From Serripes groenlandicus (taxonomy: Eukaryota > Mollusca > Bivalvia > Cardiida > Cardiidae), in NCBI GenBank assembly GCA_031761405.1, contig JASEVX010000008.1, positions 71,373,664-71,437,663 of the forward strand: DNA of 64,000 bases, in the 5' to 3' direction. This document shows positions 1-12,200 of the stretch, piece after piece (within the stretch, counting starts at the first letter, position 1; each line of letters begins with the position of its first letter). Position numbers and translations under genes: made by a program. Below the pieces are notes generated by a model. The model saw nothing but the letters and a program-made list of their open reading frames with translations, ran no database searches and had not been told where the DNA came from.

Positions 1-960
1 TATCCGGTTTGGGTAGCAAGGTGAATAAACGTTGGGATGAAAAACGAGACTTTTGTTATCCATGGAATCCAATCAATAAGTATATTGATACAGTACAAAA
101 ACAACCGGCGATCTGTACTTAATAAAGCTTATAACTTTGCAGGTAAATCTTTGATCGTGCTGAAAATATCAAGATATATTCAAGTGACATATGTCATCGT
201 ATAATATTCATTTCAAGACGAACACTCAAAATTCGAACGCAAAAAAAAAAGATAAAGCTGAAGGTATTGAATAGGCCCCAACTGCAGTTCGTCGAAACAG
301 ATTGTCTCGTGGATTTGAGAAGAGTACATCCCGACTGTTAATAATAACTGCTTTGCAACGCCTCCGCATTTAAATGCTTATAATAATGTTTAGGTATGTT
401 ACGTTGCCAGATGCGTTGTATTTCTGCATCGCATTACGGTGAACTCGCATTCGTTGCGTAAACTGCATATGCTGTATAAACAATAATTTAACATTCAACG
501 ATGATTTAAATCATTACTTCTTATCTCAGCCTTTATTTATTCAACCATTTGTTGTTTGGATTATTTAAAATAAGGGAATTTTCCAACTTACCTCAGATTT
601 ACAAGTTCAACGGATTTTCCAACGTTGCTCAAGTTACCACTCGCCCCTTTTTATATGTTGTGGTTGTTGGTATTGTTAAACATTCCAAATTGATCACGTG
701 CTTTTTTTGTTCGCGCCAAACCTATCATTTTTTTCCGTGCATTTATTTTTTGTTGATTTATGGTTTCACGTGCCGTTCTTCATAAATCTGCTATTCTGAC
801 CAAATAATCAGGATTTGCACAGCTTCAATAGACAATATTAAAAAGTTCATGAAAAAAAATGTTGATGCTTAAAAAAGTTATACTCAATCAAAATGTTAAA
901 ATGTATAGCTTCTACTCCCCCACATTGCTCAGAAACTATATATACATACATGTGTACCGA
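1..960. other. AT-rich single-copy DNA, no gene seen
   Basis: No tandem structure, recognisable element or plausible exon was seen. The only open frame of note (549-785, 78 codons) is low-complexity, rich in F, Y and L, and has no supporting context. Confidence 0.5.
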
Positions 961-974
961 AGGTAAAGATATAC

Positions 975-1200
975 GAGATCATATTTATTAACGTTAAGTA
1001 TTTATCTCTTTTTATAGAGATATACTCGTACATCCCTGTTATAACAATATATCTCAAAGCGAAACATATCTTTTCTTACGAATATAAGAGATCGTATTTT
1101 TCAACGTTTGAGAAATACATGTATCTCGTTTTGTAGGGAGATATCTCTCTTTTTTATTGATATCTCTCAAAGCGAATCCTATACATGTTTTAGGAACTGA
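975..1200. repeat. Imperfect two-copy tandem duplication, about 113 bp
   Basis: The stretch starting GAGATC at 975 is repeated from GAGATC at 1088. Shared landmarks are an AACGTT-like block, a TATCTC...GAGATAT palindrome and CTCAAAGCGAA (about 1052 and 1167). The copies are diverged, so the duplication is old. Frequent ATATCTC/GAGATAT words make it partly self-complementary. Confidence 0.55.
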
Positions 1201-1567
1201 TTGCGATAGGAACAACCATTTTACAATGACATGGCGAAATATCTCGAGTTATAAAATATAACCGAATGACATTAACTCCTGATCGAATAATTACGTTTGG
1301 ACTGGTCTCAGAGAATTGGAGGGGGGTATTGATTTCAAAGGATCAGATCAGTCGCTTTGACATATATCGTTAATTCCTCTGTCTGTCTGGCAAGGTAGAT
1401 TGTGATCAGTCACTGATCTCCATATTATTGAAAGGACGTGGGTCAAACACCGTTTGTGATGAAAACATTCTCCAACGTGCTCTATCACGGAAATCGGACC
1501 CGGAATCTCTGAACCGAAGTGACCATCACTGCTTCCTTGTCTTCCATATCTAAAATCCTTGTTTGAC

Positions 1568-1662
1568 ACCCTATATTGTGGGTATCCAATGAATTTATAT
1601 CCTGAATTACCGAGTGTGAAGTGTCTGTGAGATTATTCATTAGGTTGACCACAATATAGGGT
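1568..1662. repeat. Inverted repeat with perfect 14-bp arms
   Basis: ACCCTATATTGTGG at 1568-1581 is exactly complementary to 1649-1662, with a 67-bp loop. It abuts the MITE at 1671. It may be a remnant of another small foldback element. No transposase or further terminal structure is visible. Confidence 0.55.
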
Positions 1663-1670
1663 TTAATTAA

Positions 1671-1880
1671 ACCTTGCCCACTTACAGACGCATTTTGGCG
1701 CATCTGCAGCAGACGACTTTTGAAATCATTGCGGCTAAAGAAGAAATTGCTTATAATGAGCAATTTAATATTTTGCCACACTGTTTTCAACTCTATTCTA
1801 TATATTTACTTTAATTTGTAGAGATTTGCCATATTTGTGTGTCGATGTTTTGAAAGTGTCGTCTGCTGCAAATATGTTGT
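1671..1880. mobile_element. MITE family C copy
   Basis: Subterminal inverted motifs GCAGCAGACGAC (1706-1717) and GTCGTCTGCTGC (1858-1869) face each other. They bracket a central hairpin-like part, AGAAATTGC...GAGCAATTT. The left end (ACCTTGCCC after TTAA) is a decayed form of the family terminus CCCTTTCCC next to TTAA. There is no coding capacity. This family recurs about a dozen times in the window. Confidence 0.65.
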
Positions 1881-2159
1881 TTGTGGTGAAGGTTTATATG
1901 GGTGAAATATTGTGGAGTAAATACCAGTCTATTCTGGGGTTTTCCCCAGGAAATCTTGTTTTGCTGGCAGCGTTGTGCAAGCTTGGATCAATTCAGCTAA
2001 ACGCCATTCGAATTGTTATTCTAAATTCACAAAGTAACATAAATTCTGATTGTCTTAATTCTAATGGTTTAACCAAACTAAGCGTATGTTTCTTTGAAAT
2101 TCAGAATATACAACTCATCCTCGTTTTGTTTAGAAATAGCCTCGTTATTTTTCGGGACA

Positions 2160-3157
2160 GCAGCATTTTGTCACATAACAATCGCGTTTTGTCATGTAAA
2201 AGTCTCGATTCGTCACATAACAATCGCGTTTTGTCACGTAAAAGTCTCGATTCGTCTCGTAAAAGTCTCGTTTTGTCATAGAACAGTCTCGTTTTGTCAT
2301 AGAACAGTCTCGTTTTGTCATAGAACAGTCTCGTTTTGTCATAGAACAGTCTCGTTTTGTCATAGAACAGTCTCGTTTTGTCATAGAACAGTCGCGTTTT
2401 GTCATAGAACAGTCTCGGTTTTTTTCACGCCGCTTTCTCGTTTTGTCACGGAACAGTCTCGTTTTGTCATGGAACAGCTCAACTTTCCTTATTGTTGATT
2501 ACTACTTTATTTTCCAATTTGTCATGTTACAGTCTCCTTTTGTTACGTCGCTGTCTCGTTTTGTCACGTTACAATCGCGTTTGTTCATGTAACAGTCTCG
2601 TTTTGCCACGACTAATATTGTTTGGTCGTGGAACAGTCTCGTCTTGTCATTGAACTATCTCGTTTTGTCGAGGAACAGTCTCGTGTTGTCGTGCAACAGT
2701 CTCGTGTTGTCGTGCAACAGTCTCGTGCTGTCGTGCAAGAGTCTCGTGTTGTTGTGCAACAGTCTCGTGTTGTCGTGCAACAGTCTCGTGTTGTCACGTT
2801 ACAGTCTCGTTTTGTCGTGCAACAGTCTCGTGTTGTCGTGCAACAGTCTCGTGTTGTCGTGCAACAGTCTCGTGTTGTCACGTTACAGTCTCGTTTTGTC
2901 ACGGAATTGTCTAGTTTTGTCACGTTACAGTCTCGTTTTGTCACGGAACTGTCTAGTTTTGTCACGTTACATTCTCGTTTTGTCATGGAACAGCTCAACT
3001 TTTCCTTATTGTTGATTACTACTTTATTTTCCAATTTGTCACGTTACAGTCTCGTTTTGTCACGGAACTGTCTCGTTTTGTCACGTTACAGTCTCGTTTT
3101 GTCATGGAACAGCTCAACTTTTCCTGTTATTGTTGATTACTACTTTATTTTCCAATT
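2160..3157. repeat. 21-bp minisatellite with recurring AT-rich spacers
   Basis: The monomer contains CAGTCTCGTTTTGTCA followed by a variable five-base tail (TAGAA, CGTTA, GTGCAA variants). Perfect 21-bp phasing is clearest at 2277-2400. A spacer of about 60 bp beginning GGAACAGCTCAACTTT recurs three times (about 2470, 2982 and 3106), giving a higher-order structure. The unit is seven codons and stop-free in several frames, so it yields open frames of 86-238 codons on both strands. I treat these as artefacts. Confidence 0.9.
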
Positions 3158-3500
3158 GTGTCTCCCGGTGATGTTGTCGTCGATAGTTTATGTGTTTCAC
3201 AAACAATACATCAAACCGGGGTTAGCTGTGAACATCGGTCGTTCTGGAATTTCAACAATTTCCAATTTAGTGATACGCAGTATAAAAGGTACGCTAAAGG
3301 CAAAAAACATTGTTTTCAGTTATCTTTTAATCAACTGAGGCTAAACAAGGAACTGTGTGGAATATCCGCGATATTCGAGGTATAAGTTTTGACACAGAGT
3401 CGAACACGATTTGGCAAGGAAGAACATTTTAAATTTGAACCATTTTCCATACATAACGACATCATGTTTAACTACACATGTATATCACGGCTATTTACTT
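3158..3500. other. Non-repetitive spacer
   Basis: No repeat or gene signal. The open frame crossing 3158-3385 begins in the minisatellite spacer and has no recognisable domain. Confidence 0.4.
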
Positions 3501-3504
3501 GGTT

Positions 3505-3660
3505 ATTTACCAGTACTTAGGATATTACTGATCCTAACTCCGACGCCTAAGTCGTAATGCTCTCCACCCGCAACCCTGAGCACCACAGAGAGAAGCCATT
3601 ATTACCATTTTAATGAATTTGGTCTGAGCCGACCAGGAAAAACAACCCTTACCATAAACT
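3505..3660 (-). mobile_element. SINE body fragment (minus)
   Basis: CCTGAGCACC followed by a GAGAGAAGCCATTA-type block is the reverse complement of the TGGCTTCCCTC...GTGCTCAGG body segment seen in plus-orientation SINE copies (for example 25.9 and 42.95 kb). Neither end is visible. Confidence 0.4.
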
Positions 3661-3960
3661 TTATATTTGAGGAAAAATATTTACATGCGCATCAAGACCA
3701 TCCGTGCAGAGCCAGATAAGAATACAAGGCTGTGCTGGCTGATGTGGATCTACACTTGGCGCAAATACCCTGCGTTTGGTTTTTTGCCGAGCGCAGCTCT
3801 TATAGGATTGTGACTATCACTTGTTGAATGACATGTATTCATCTGCCCTTTCGCACGTGTAGCGGCCTTCTTTCCATGCTTCTAATTATCTTGCCCGTTA
3901 ATATAATGTTAGCATATCGGTGGTAAACAAGTTATTAACGTTGTTAAAACAAGGTTTTTG
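3661..3960. other. Spacer without features
   Basis: Nothing beyond short AT-rich sequence. No open frame or repeat can be supported. Confidence 0.4.
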
Positions 3961-3965
3961 ATGGA

Positions 3966-4040
3966 TGGTTTACGCCGTTTCAACAGCGTTCCAGTTATAC
4001 CACGGCGACAGTTTGTATAATTGATTGATTGATTGATTGG
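3966..4040 (-). mobile_element. SINE core plus (TTGA)n tail
   Basis: TACGCCGTTTCAACAGC followed by CAGTTATACCACGGCG is the core signature of the SINE family here, read on the minus strand. It is followed by a (TTGA)n microsatellite at 4021-4038. The 35-bp satellite begins about 25 bp further on, so this SINE marks the left border of the array. Confidence 0.6.
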
Positions 4041-4062
4041 GGTAACTACCATTTGTATTTTG

Positions 4063-7000
4063 ATATAACCCGGCCATATAACAGTATTGATAAGTAATTA
4101 CGACCCGGTCGTATAACAGTATTGGTAAGTAATTATGACCCGGTGGTATAACAGTATTGATAAGTAATTATGACCCGGTCGTATAACAGTATTGGTAAGT
4201 AACTATGACCCGGTCGTATAACAGTATTGGTAAGTAATTATGACCCGGTCGTATAACAGTATTGGTAAGTAATTAAGACCCGGCCGTATAACAGTATTGG
4301 TAAGTAATTATGACCCGGCCGTATAACAGTATTGGTAAGTAATTATGACCCGGCCGTATAACAGTATTGGTAAGTAATTATGACCCGGTCGTATAACAGT
4401 ATTGGTAAGTAATTATGACCCGGTCTATAACAGTATTGGTAAGTAATTATGACCCGGTCGTATAACAGTATTGGTAAGTAATTATGACACGGTCGTATAA
4501 CAGTATTAATAAGTAATTATGACCCGGTCGTATAACAGTATTGATAAGTAATTATGACCCGGCCGTATAACAGTATTGATAAGTAATTATGACCCGGTCG
4601 TATAACAGTATTGGTAAGTAATTATGACCCGGCCGTATAACAGTATTGGTAAGTAATTATGACCCGGCCGTATAACAGTATTGGTAAGTAATTATGACCC
4701 GGCCGTATAACAGTATTGATTAGTAATTATGACCCGGCGGTATAACAGTATTGGTAAGTAATTATGACCCGGTGGTATAACAGTATTGGTAAGTAATTAT
4801 GACCCGGCGGTATAACAGTATTGGTAAGTAATTATGACCCGGTCGTATAACAGTATTGGGAAGTAATTATGACCCAGCCGTATAACAGTATTGGTAAGTA
4901 ATTATGACCCGGTGGTATAACAGTATTAATAAGTAATTATGACCCGGTGGTATAACAGTATTGGTAAGTAATTATGACCCGGCCGTATAACAGTATTGGT
5001 AAGTAATTATGACACGGTGGTATAACAGTATTGATAAGTAATTATGACCCGGTCGTATAACAGTATTGGGAAGTAATTATGACCCGGTCGTATAACAGTA
5101 TTGGTAAGTAATTATGACCCGGCCGTATAACAGTATTAGTAAATAATTATGACACGGCCGTATAACAGTATTGGTAAGTAATTATGACCCGGTCGTATAA
5201 CAGTATTGGTAAGTAATTATGACCCGGCGGTATAACAGTATTGGTAAGTAATTATGACCCGGTCGTATAACAGTATTAGTAAGTAATTATAACCCGGTCG
5301 TATAACAGTATTGGTAAGTAATTATGACCCGGCCGTATAACAGTATTGGTATGTAATTATGACCCGGTCGTATAACAGTATTGGTAAGTAATTATGACAC
5401 GGTCGTATAACAGTATTGATAAGTAAGTATGACCCGGTCGTATAACAGTATTGGTAAGTAATTATGACCCGGCCGTATTACAGTATTGGTAAGTAATTAT
5501 GACCCGGCCGTATTACAGTATTGGTAAGTAATTATGACCCGGTGGTATAACAGTATTGGTAAGTAATTATGACCCGGTCGTACAACAGCATTGGTAAGTA
5601 ATTATGACCCGGTGGTATAACAGTATTAATAAGTAATTATGACCCGGTCGTATAACAGTATTGGGAAGTAATTATGACCCGGCCGTATAACAGTATTGGT
5701 AAGTAATTATGACCCGGTGGTATAACAGTATTAATAAGTAATTATGACCCGGTCGTATAACAGTATTGGTAAGTAATTATGACCCGGCCGTATAACAGTA
5801 TTGGTAAGTAATTATGACCCGGCCATATTACAGTATTGGTAAGTAATTATGACCCGGCCGTATTACAGTATTGGTAAGTAATTATGACCCGGTGGTATAA
5901 CAGTATTGGTAAGTAATTATGACCCGGTCGTACAACAGCATTGGTAAGTAATTATGACACGGTGGTATAACAGTATTAATAAGTAATTATGACCCGGTCG
6001 TATAACAGTATTGGGAAGTAATTATGACCCGGCCGTATAACAGTATTGGTAAGTAATTATGACCCGGTCGTATAACAGTATTGGTAAGTAATTATGACCC
6101 GGCCGTATAACAGTATTGGTAAGTAATTATGACACGGTGGTATAACAGTATTGATAAGTAATTATGACCCGGTCGTATAACAGTATTTGGAAGTAATTAT
6201 GACCCGGTCGTATAACAGTATTGGTAAGTAATTATGACCCGGCCGTATAACAGTATTGGTAAGTAATTATGACACGGCCGTATAACAGTATTGGTAAGTA
6301 ATTATGACCCGGTCGTATAACAGTATTGGTAAGTAATTATGACCCGGTCGTATAACAGTATTGGTAAGTAATTATACCCGGCCGTATAACAGTATTAATA
6401 AGTAATTATGACCCGTTGGTATAACAGTATTAATAAGTAATTATGACCCGGCCGTATAACAGTATTGATAAGTAATTATGACACGGCCGTATAACAGTAT
6501 TGGTAAGTAATTATGACCCGGTCGTATAACAGTATTGGTAAGTAATTATGACCCGGTCGTATAACAGTATTGGTAAGTAATTATGACCCGGCCGTATAAC
6601 AGTATTGGTAAGTAATTATGACACGGTGGTATAACAGTATTGATAAGTAATTATGACCCGGTCGTATAACAGTATTGGGAAGTAATTATGACCCGGTCGT
6701 ATAACAGTATTGGTAAGTAATTATGACCCGGCCGTATAACAGTATTGGTAAGTAATTATGACACGGCCGTATAACAGTATTGGTAAGTAATTATGACCCG
6801 GTCGTATAACAGTATTGGTAAGTAATTATGACCCGGCCGTATAACAGTATTAATAAGTAATTATGACCCGGTGGTATAACAGTATTAATAAGTAATTATG
6901 ACCCGGCCGTATACCGGTATTAATAAGTAATTATGACACGGCCGTATAACAGTATTGGTAAGTAATTATGACCCGGTCGTATAACAGTATTGGTAAGTAA

Positions 7001-9002
7001 ATATGACCCGGTCGTATAACAGTATTGGGAAGTAATTATGACCCGGCCGTATTACAGTATTGGTAAGTAATTATGACCCGGCCGTATTACAGTATTGGTA
7101 AGTAATTATGACACGGCCGTATAATAGTATTGATAAGTAATTATGACCCGGTCGTATAACAGTATTGGTAAGTAATTATGACCCGGCCGTATAACAGTAT
7201 TGGTAAGTAATTATTACCCGGTCGTATAACAGTATTAATAAGTAATTATGACTCGGCCGTATAACAGTATTGGTAAGTAATTATGACCCGGTCGTATAAC
7301 AGTATTGGTAAGTAATTATGACCCGGTCGTATAACAGTATTGGGAAGTAATTATGACCCGGTCGTATTACAGTATTGGTAAGTAATTATGACCCGGCCGT
7401 ATTACAGTATTGGTAAGTAATTATGACCCGGCCGTATAACAGTATTGGTAAGTAATTATGACCCGGTCGTATAACAGTATTGGTAAGTAATTATGACCCG
7501 GTCGTATAACAGTATTGGTAAGTAATTATGACCCGGCCGTATAACAGTATTAATAAGTAATTATGACCCGGTCGTATAACAGTATTGGTAAGTAATTATG
7601 ATCCGGCCGTATAACAGTATTGGTAAGTAATTATGGCCCGGTCGTATAACAGTATTGGTAAGTAATTATGATCCGGTCGTATAACAGTATTGGTAAGTAA
7701 TTATGACCCGGCCGTATAACAGTATTAATAATTAATTATGACCCGGTCGTATAACAGTTTTGGTAAGTAATTATGACCCGGCCGTATAACAGTATTGGTA
7801 AGTAATTATGACCCGGCGGTATAACAGTATTGGTAAGTAATTATGACCCGGTCGTATAACAGTATTGGTAAGTAAGTATGACCCGGTCGTATAACAGTAT
7901 TGATAAGTAATTATGACCCGGTCGTATAACAGTATTGGGAAGTAATTATGACCCGGCCGTATTACAGTATTGATAAGTAATTATGACACGGCCGTATAAC
8001 AGTATTGGTAAGTAATTATGACCCGGCCGTATAACAGTATTGGTAAGTAATTATGACCCGGTCGTATAACAGTATTGGTAAGTAATTATGACCCGGTCGT
8101 ATAACAGTATTGGTAAGTAATTATGACCCGGCCGTATAACAGTATTAATAAGTAATTATGACCCGGTCGTATAACAGTATTGGTAAGTAATTATGACCCG
8201 GCCGTATAACAGTATTGGTAAGTAATTATGACCCGGTCGTATAACAGTATTGGTAAGTAATTATGACCCGGTCGTATAACAGTATTGGTAAGTAATTATG
8301 ACCCGGCCGTATAACAGTATTAATAAGTAATTATTACCCGGTCGTATAACAGTATTGGTAAGTAATTATGACCCGGCCGTATAACAGTATTGGTAAGTAA
8401 TTATGACCCGGCGGTATAACAGTATTGGTAAGTAATTATGACCCGGCGGTATAACAGTATTGGTAAGTAATTATGACCCGGCGGTATAACAGTATTGGTA
8501 AGTAATCATGACCCGGTCGTATAACTGTATTGATAAGTAATTATGACACGGCCGTATAACAGTATTGATAAGTAATTATGACCCGGCGGTATAACAGTAT
8601 TGGTAAGTAATTATGACACGGCCGTATAACAGTATTGATAAGTAATTATGACACGGCCGTATAACAGTATTGATAAGTAATTATGACACGGCCGTATAAC
8701 AGTATTGGTAAGTAATTATGACCCGGTCGTATAACAGTATTGGTAAGTAATTATGACCCGGTCGTATAACAGTATTGGTAAGTAATTATTACCGGTCGTA
8801 TAACAGTATTGGTAAGTAATTATGACCCGGCCGTATAACAGTATTGGTAAGTAATTATGACACGGCCGTATAACAGTATTGGTAAGTAATTATGACCCGG
8901 TCGTATAACAGTATTGGTAAGTAATTATGACACGGCCGTATAACAGTATTGGTAAGTAATTATGACACGGCCGTATAACAGTATTGGTAATTAATTATGA
9001 CA
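4063..9002. repeat. 35-bp satellite array, about 141 copies
   Basis: Period 35 was confirmed by spacing (for example CGGTGGTATA at 4141 and the next CGGTCGTATA at 4176). The monomer reads GACCCGGTCGTATAACAG followed by TATTGGTAAGTAATTAT. Variation is confined to a few sites: CGGTC/CGGCC/CGGTG/CGGCG, GACCC/GACAC, and TTGGT/TTGAT/TTAAT. Longer blocks of variant order recur (for example around 5,460-5,640 and 5,820-6,000), indicating unequal exchange or segmental amplification. Nearly every monomer contains in-frame stops, so it has no coding potential. Confidence 0.97.
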
Positions 9003-9884
9003 CGGCGCGCTCTGTTTGGTTGTGAGCTCTGGAATGACATGACAGATACGGTTCACAAAAAATTGGAAGTAGCACACCACTTTTGTTTAAAACGAGCTCA
9101 GGGCCTTCCATTTACGACCCGGTCGGACATGATTCTAGGCCTTGTTGGCGCTACTTCACTACATGCGTATATCGACAGTCAGAAACTGTTGTTCCTTGGA
9201 ACGTTATGCCGTGTTCCCCCGAATGAAGTGTGTTACAAACTATATCTGCTGAGGTTATTTCAATACGATATCTGTAATACTACACATCTTGGTTTCGTCT
9301 CTGACATTCATCTAATACTGGACAAATATGACCTTACAGCGTACCTAGCAACGTTCAAAACATCTGGTGTTTTCCCTTCGAAACAAATTTGGAAAACTAT
9401 GTGTTACCGAGCTGTACACGCACGCGAAGAATCAACCTGGGTTGACCGAATGGACGCTTCTTCGGACTTTACTACATTCAAACAGTGCCACAGTCACCTT
9501 CGCCAGTCAAACATTTGGACAGTAGCTAAGTTACACCCGTTTACATTGTCCCGCATGAAATTTCTGGCTAATATATGTTGTAAGCGATCACCAAACCAAC
9601 CGGAAGTCTGTCTACGTTGTCAGCATCCGTGTCTGCAGGAAATAGAACATTTACTATTTGAATGTCCCCTAACGGACGGACATCGACTATGGAACGAGTT
9701 CTATGACGAAAACCATTCATTAAGTTCTGATTTATGTGCTATGCTATTATGTTTACCTAGACACGAACTCATCACATACATGCTTGGCAAAATAGATGAC
9801 AAACTTATCAATGTGTTAAAAGTCGAACTGTACCCTTCGTTTCTAACTATCTGTGCCGATCTCCTGACAAAAGTATACACTTAG
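9003..9884 (+). pseudogene. 5'-truncated LINE ORF2, C-terminal part
   Basis: This is an intact frame of about 293 codons to a TAG at 9884. The only upstream ATG (8997) lies in the satellite, so the frame is a 3' remnant of a longer ORF2 and not a full gene. Residues about 4-13 (RALFGCELW) and the following KKLEVAHHFCLKRAQGLP stretch resemble the region just after the reverse-transcriptase palm/thumb of non-LTR retrotransposons of the CR1/L2/Jockey type. Residues 205-223 hold C205-x2-C208-x9-H218-x4-C223, matching the C-terminal zinc-knuckle-like finger of many LINE ORF2 proteins. Endonuclease and catalytic RT motifs are missing. The frame has no stops or frameshifts, so the insertion is young. 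The clade cannot be fixed by eye. Confidence 0.85.
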
Positions 9885-10442
9885 AAATGTAACAAGACGC
9901 GTATTAAGAGCTTAGTGGTCACTTTACCAATCCCTCTGTTGCTGTTTCTATTTCGCTTTCGGAGAAAGTTCAACCTATCCACATGCTGATCCTACTTGGG
10001 AACAGTGACCGCGTCACCTAAATATAGTATGTACTATCGAAGCCCTTTGGTTAAACTTATGAAAGAGCCTCGATAAGCACATACATATTGTACTTACTGT
10101 TAAACAGCTACTTTGTACTTATATAGCATTTGAACAGGTGGAGCCGGGTCACTCTAAAACAGACCTCAGAAACTGCCGATCAGCGAAGATTACAGACTGT
10201 CTACACCTCCGCATATTAATATTAATATAGACTGACTGAGATCTCCTCTGATATTCACCTAGCGAATTATTTCATAGTTAAATCTCATTGGGTCTGTTTT
10301 GGGGTGAAAAGACTCAATACATGCCGTTTTCTCATAATTTCTTTTTATTATCTATTGTTTACTTTCTATTAGTTGTATACATGTAACTGTAATTGTAACC
10401 ATTATGTAATTTATTATATGTAACTCTTCAGAAAATGGAGGC

Positions 10443-10448
10443 AATAAA
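10443..10448 (+). promoter_or_regulatory. Putative polyadenylation signal of the LINE
   Basis: AATAAA lies about 8-12 bp before the 3' junction with the satellite, the expected position for the end of a LINE transcript. Confidence 0.55.
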
Positions 10449-10455
10449 GATGTAT

Positions 10456-10530
10456 ATATGACCCTGTCATATAACAGTATTGGTAAGTAATTATGACCCG
10501 GTCATATAACAGTATTGATAAGTACTTATT
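10456..10530. repeat. 35-bp satellite remnant right of the LINE
   Basis: Two monomers of the same satellite (CATATAACAGTATTGGTAAG, then the TTGATAAG variant) continue after the LINE before the array decays. Both carry CGGTCA or CTGTCA, a variant resembling the first unit at the far left edge (CGGCCATATAAC). This fits the original outer border of the array. Confidence 0.85.
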
Positions 10531-10624
10531 ACAAAGCGTAAACAAAATGTAATACTGTTGAGAGTCAACGTAAAGCCACATTATAGAAAATAAAGATCAA
10601 ACATACAATGAGTGTTTAACCGTG

Positions 10625-10835
10625 TGTTAGAACCGCCACGGTGTTGCTGTGGTTAGAACGTTCTCCTTCGAACCGGTAGACTCGTATTTAGATCTGGGTT
10701 GAAACAAAAACGTGACTTTATAAATGATAGAAGTGGATTCCCAGCAGTACTATTAATTATACCACTTTGAAAACGCCGTGAAGTAACTGAAATGTCGAAA
10801 CACCATTCAAACAAACAAATAAACACCACCACGAC
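10625..10835 (+). mobile_element. tRNA-headed SINE, plus strand
   Basis: The head at about 10636-10705 resembles a tRNA with a degraded A box (TGCTGTGGTTAGAACG). The core AACGCCGTGAAGTAACTGAAA is near 10770, and the tail is rich in CAAACAAACAAATAAAC. This order (head, body, ACGCCGTGATATAACTG-like core, CAAACA-rich tail) is the full layout of the family used throughout this annotation. Confidence 0.6.
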
Positions 10836-10959
10836 CGTTAGAAAGAAACCAGTGTGTATAAACTAATAAAAAAGTGACGAAAATCAACACAATGAGAATT
10901 GACTGTTGTCTTCCCCATAATATTTATCCTATAACCCAATCCAATGGTTTGAATTGTCC

Positions 10960-11115
10960 GAAGATTCCAGCAAGAAATTAGTAATTTTCTCGTCTTGCTA
11001 CAATGTTTTTGACTAACGTTATTCAATAATTGTTCTACCATTTATAGAGTTTCGATAGTCGTGTTCAAGGTCGTCTGCTGCAGAATGATTGATTTACCTG
11101 GTAAGGGTTATTCTA
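10960..11115. mobile_element. MITE family C, partial copy
   Basis: GTCGTCTGCTGCAGA near 11070 is followed by a GGTAAGGGTTA-like terminus. Upstream, AATTTTCTCGTCTTGCTACAATG matches the family's central arm. The left half is eroded. Confidence 0.5.
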
Positions 11116-11179
11116 CGACAATAACGATTAAACATTTAAATGAAAAATAATGAAAAACGGAATTCTTCCCTAATCTAGT

Positions 11180-11765
11180 GTATATAACCATGGCCGTAGA
11201 TAAGAGGGATAAGTTAAAACCATACGTGACCAACCTGCACTAACTGACCGTCTTTTATTTAGGCCACGCCAAATCTATTTTGTTACAAGCTACTCCACCT
11301 GTACACCTGTTATCTGGTTAAAATATCACACATAGAAATAAAATTGTTCAAATGTTCACATTGTAGCAAATAAAACTTTGGCACATAAACAAAACATACA
11401 TATTCTGAAAGCTTAATATTTCAACTAAAGTTAAAGATACAATGAACAACTGGAATTTCTTTGTATTTTGAACAATGACTGGTTTAAAAGACACAGATAT
11501 TGGGATTTGTGAATTATATTAATAATTTCCAAAAATTAATACACTGACATTTTTCATAAGGAAAACATATTATCAAATCCTGTAGTATATTAAAATATTT
11601 TTATCTACTGCAATAGAAGAATGTTTGAACTTCTAGAAAGTATCTTTGTTATTTTCATATCTTGAATAGTTTTTGACTTTTACTTGCTACAAATGTTGGC
11701 ACGGATGATATTTTAGTATATAATTCAGTCACTTATCCCTTTTATCTACATCCCTGATATAACGG
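11180..11765. mobile_element. Candidate non-autonomous TIR element, about 585 bp
   Basis: GTAGATAAGAGGGATAAG at 11196-11213 is the inverse of 11732-11749 with one mismatch. Partial complementarity continues outward (TATAT..GG..). The interior is AT-rich and has no open frame. Only one copy is in the window and target duplications are not clear, so this is a candidate only. Confidence 0.4.
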
Positions 11766-12200
11766 AACCACTCCTTGATAGCTGTGGTCTCATTGATTCG
11801 CCAAATTGACATCATTTAAAACAATAAAAGTGTAATGGGTCAACACCTCTAGTTCCCTTTAGTCAGAAACTATTCTAAGGTCTGTTTGAAATACCTGAAC
11901 TAATTAACCGTTCAGATACACGATATTAAACGAAAATGCACGAGACACTTCTCAATTCAGAATAATATTACGAATGCTATCCGTTTCTCATTGAAAACGA
12001 GCCTAAAGATGTTCATGGAGCAAATAATGAAGTGGCCACTCAGACTTGATAGAGCTACCGAAATCGGTCAAAGTCATTCCACCACACTCGAATCATACAT
12101 AACTTATGTGTAGTAAATATCAACCCTTTCCATGTTTACCGTAAACATCGTTGAATTTGTTTGAATTGGGTTAAAGCCCTATTTCAACATTATTCAGTTA
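11766..12200. other. AT-rich spacer
   Basis: No repeat, gene or element could be supported before the 66-bp array begins. Confidence 0.4.

Larger units (their letters stand above)
9003..10455 (+). mobile_element. 5'-truncated non-LTR retrotransposon (LINE) insertion
   Basis: The element consists of the ORF2 remnant, about 560 bp of 3' UTR and an AATAAA signal at 10443-10448, followed by GATGTATATA rather than a long poly-A. Both sides are 35-bp satellite: the left flank ends ...AATTATGACACGG and the right flank resumes ATATGACCCTGTCATATAACAG at about 10456. The element therefore interrupts, or caps, the array. A shared TATGAC at both junctions could be a short target duplication, but it is also part of the monomer, so the duplication length cannot be fixed. 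Confidence 0.8.

Noticed and set aside
1348..1790. Two overlapping minus-strand frames (73 and 101 codons)
   Set aside because: They run across an inverted repeat and a MITE, and no family is recognised.
2160..9000. CRISPR arrays
   Set aside because: Repeats are contiguous with no unique spacers, and the sequence is eukaryotic in character (LINE, SINEs, MITEs).
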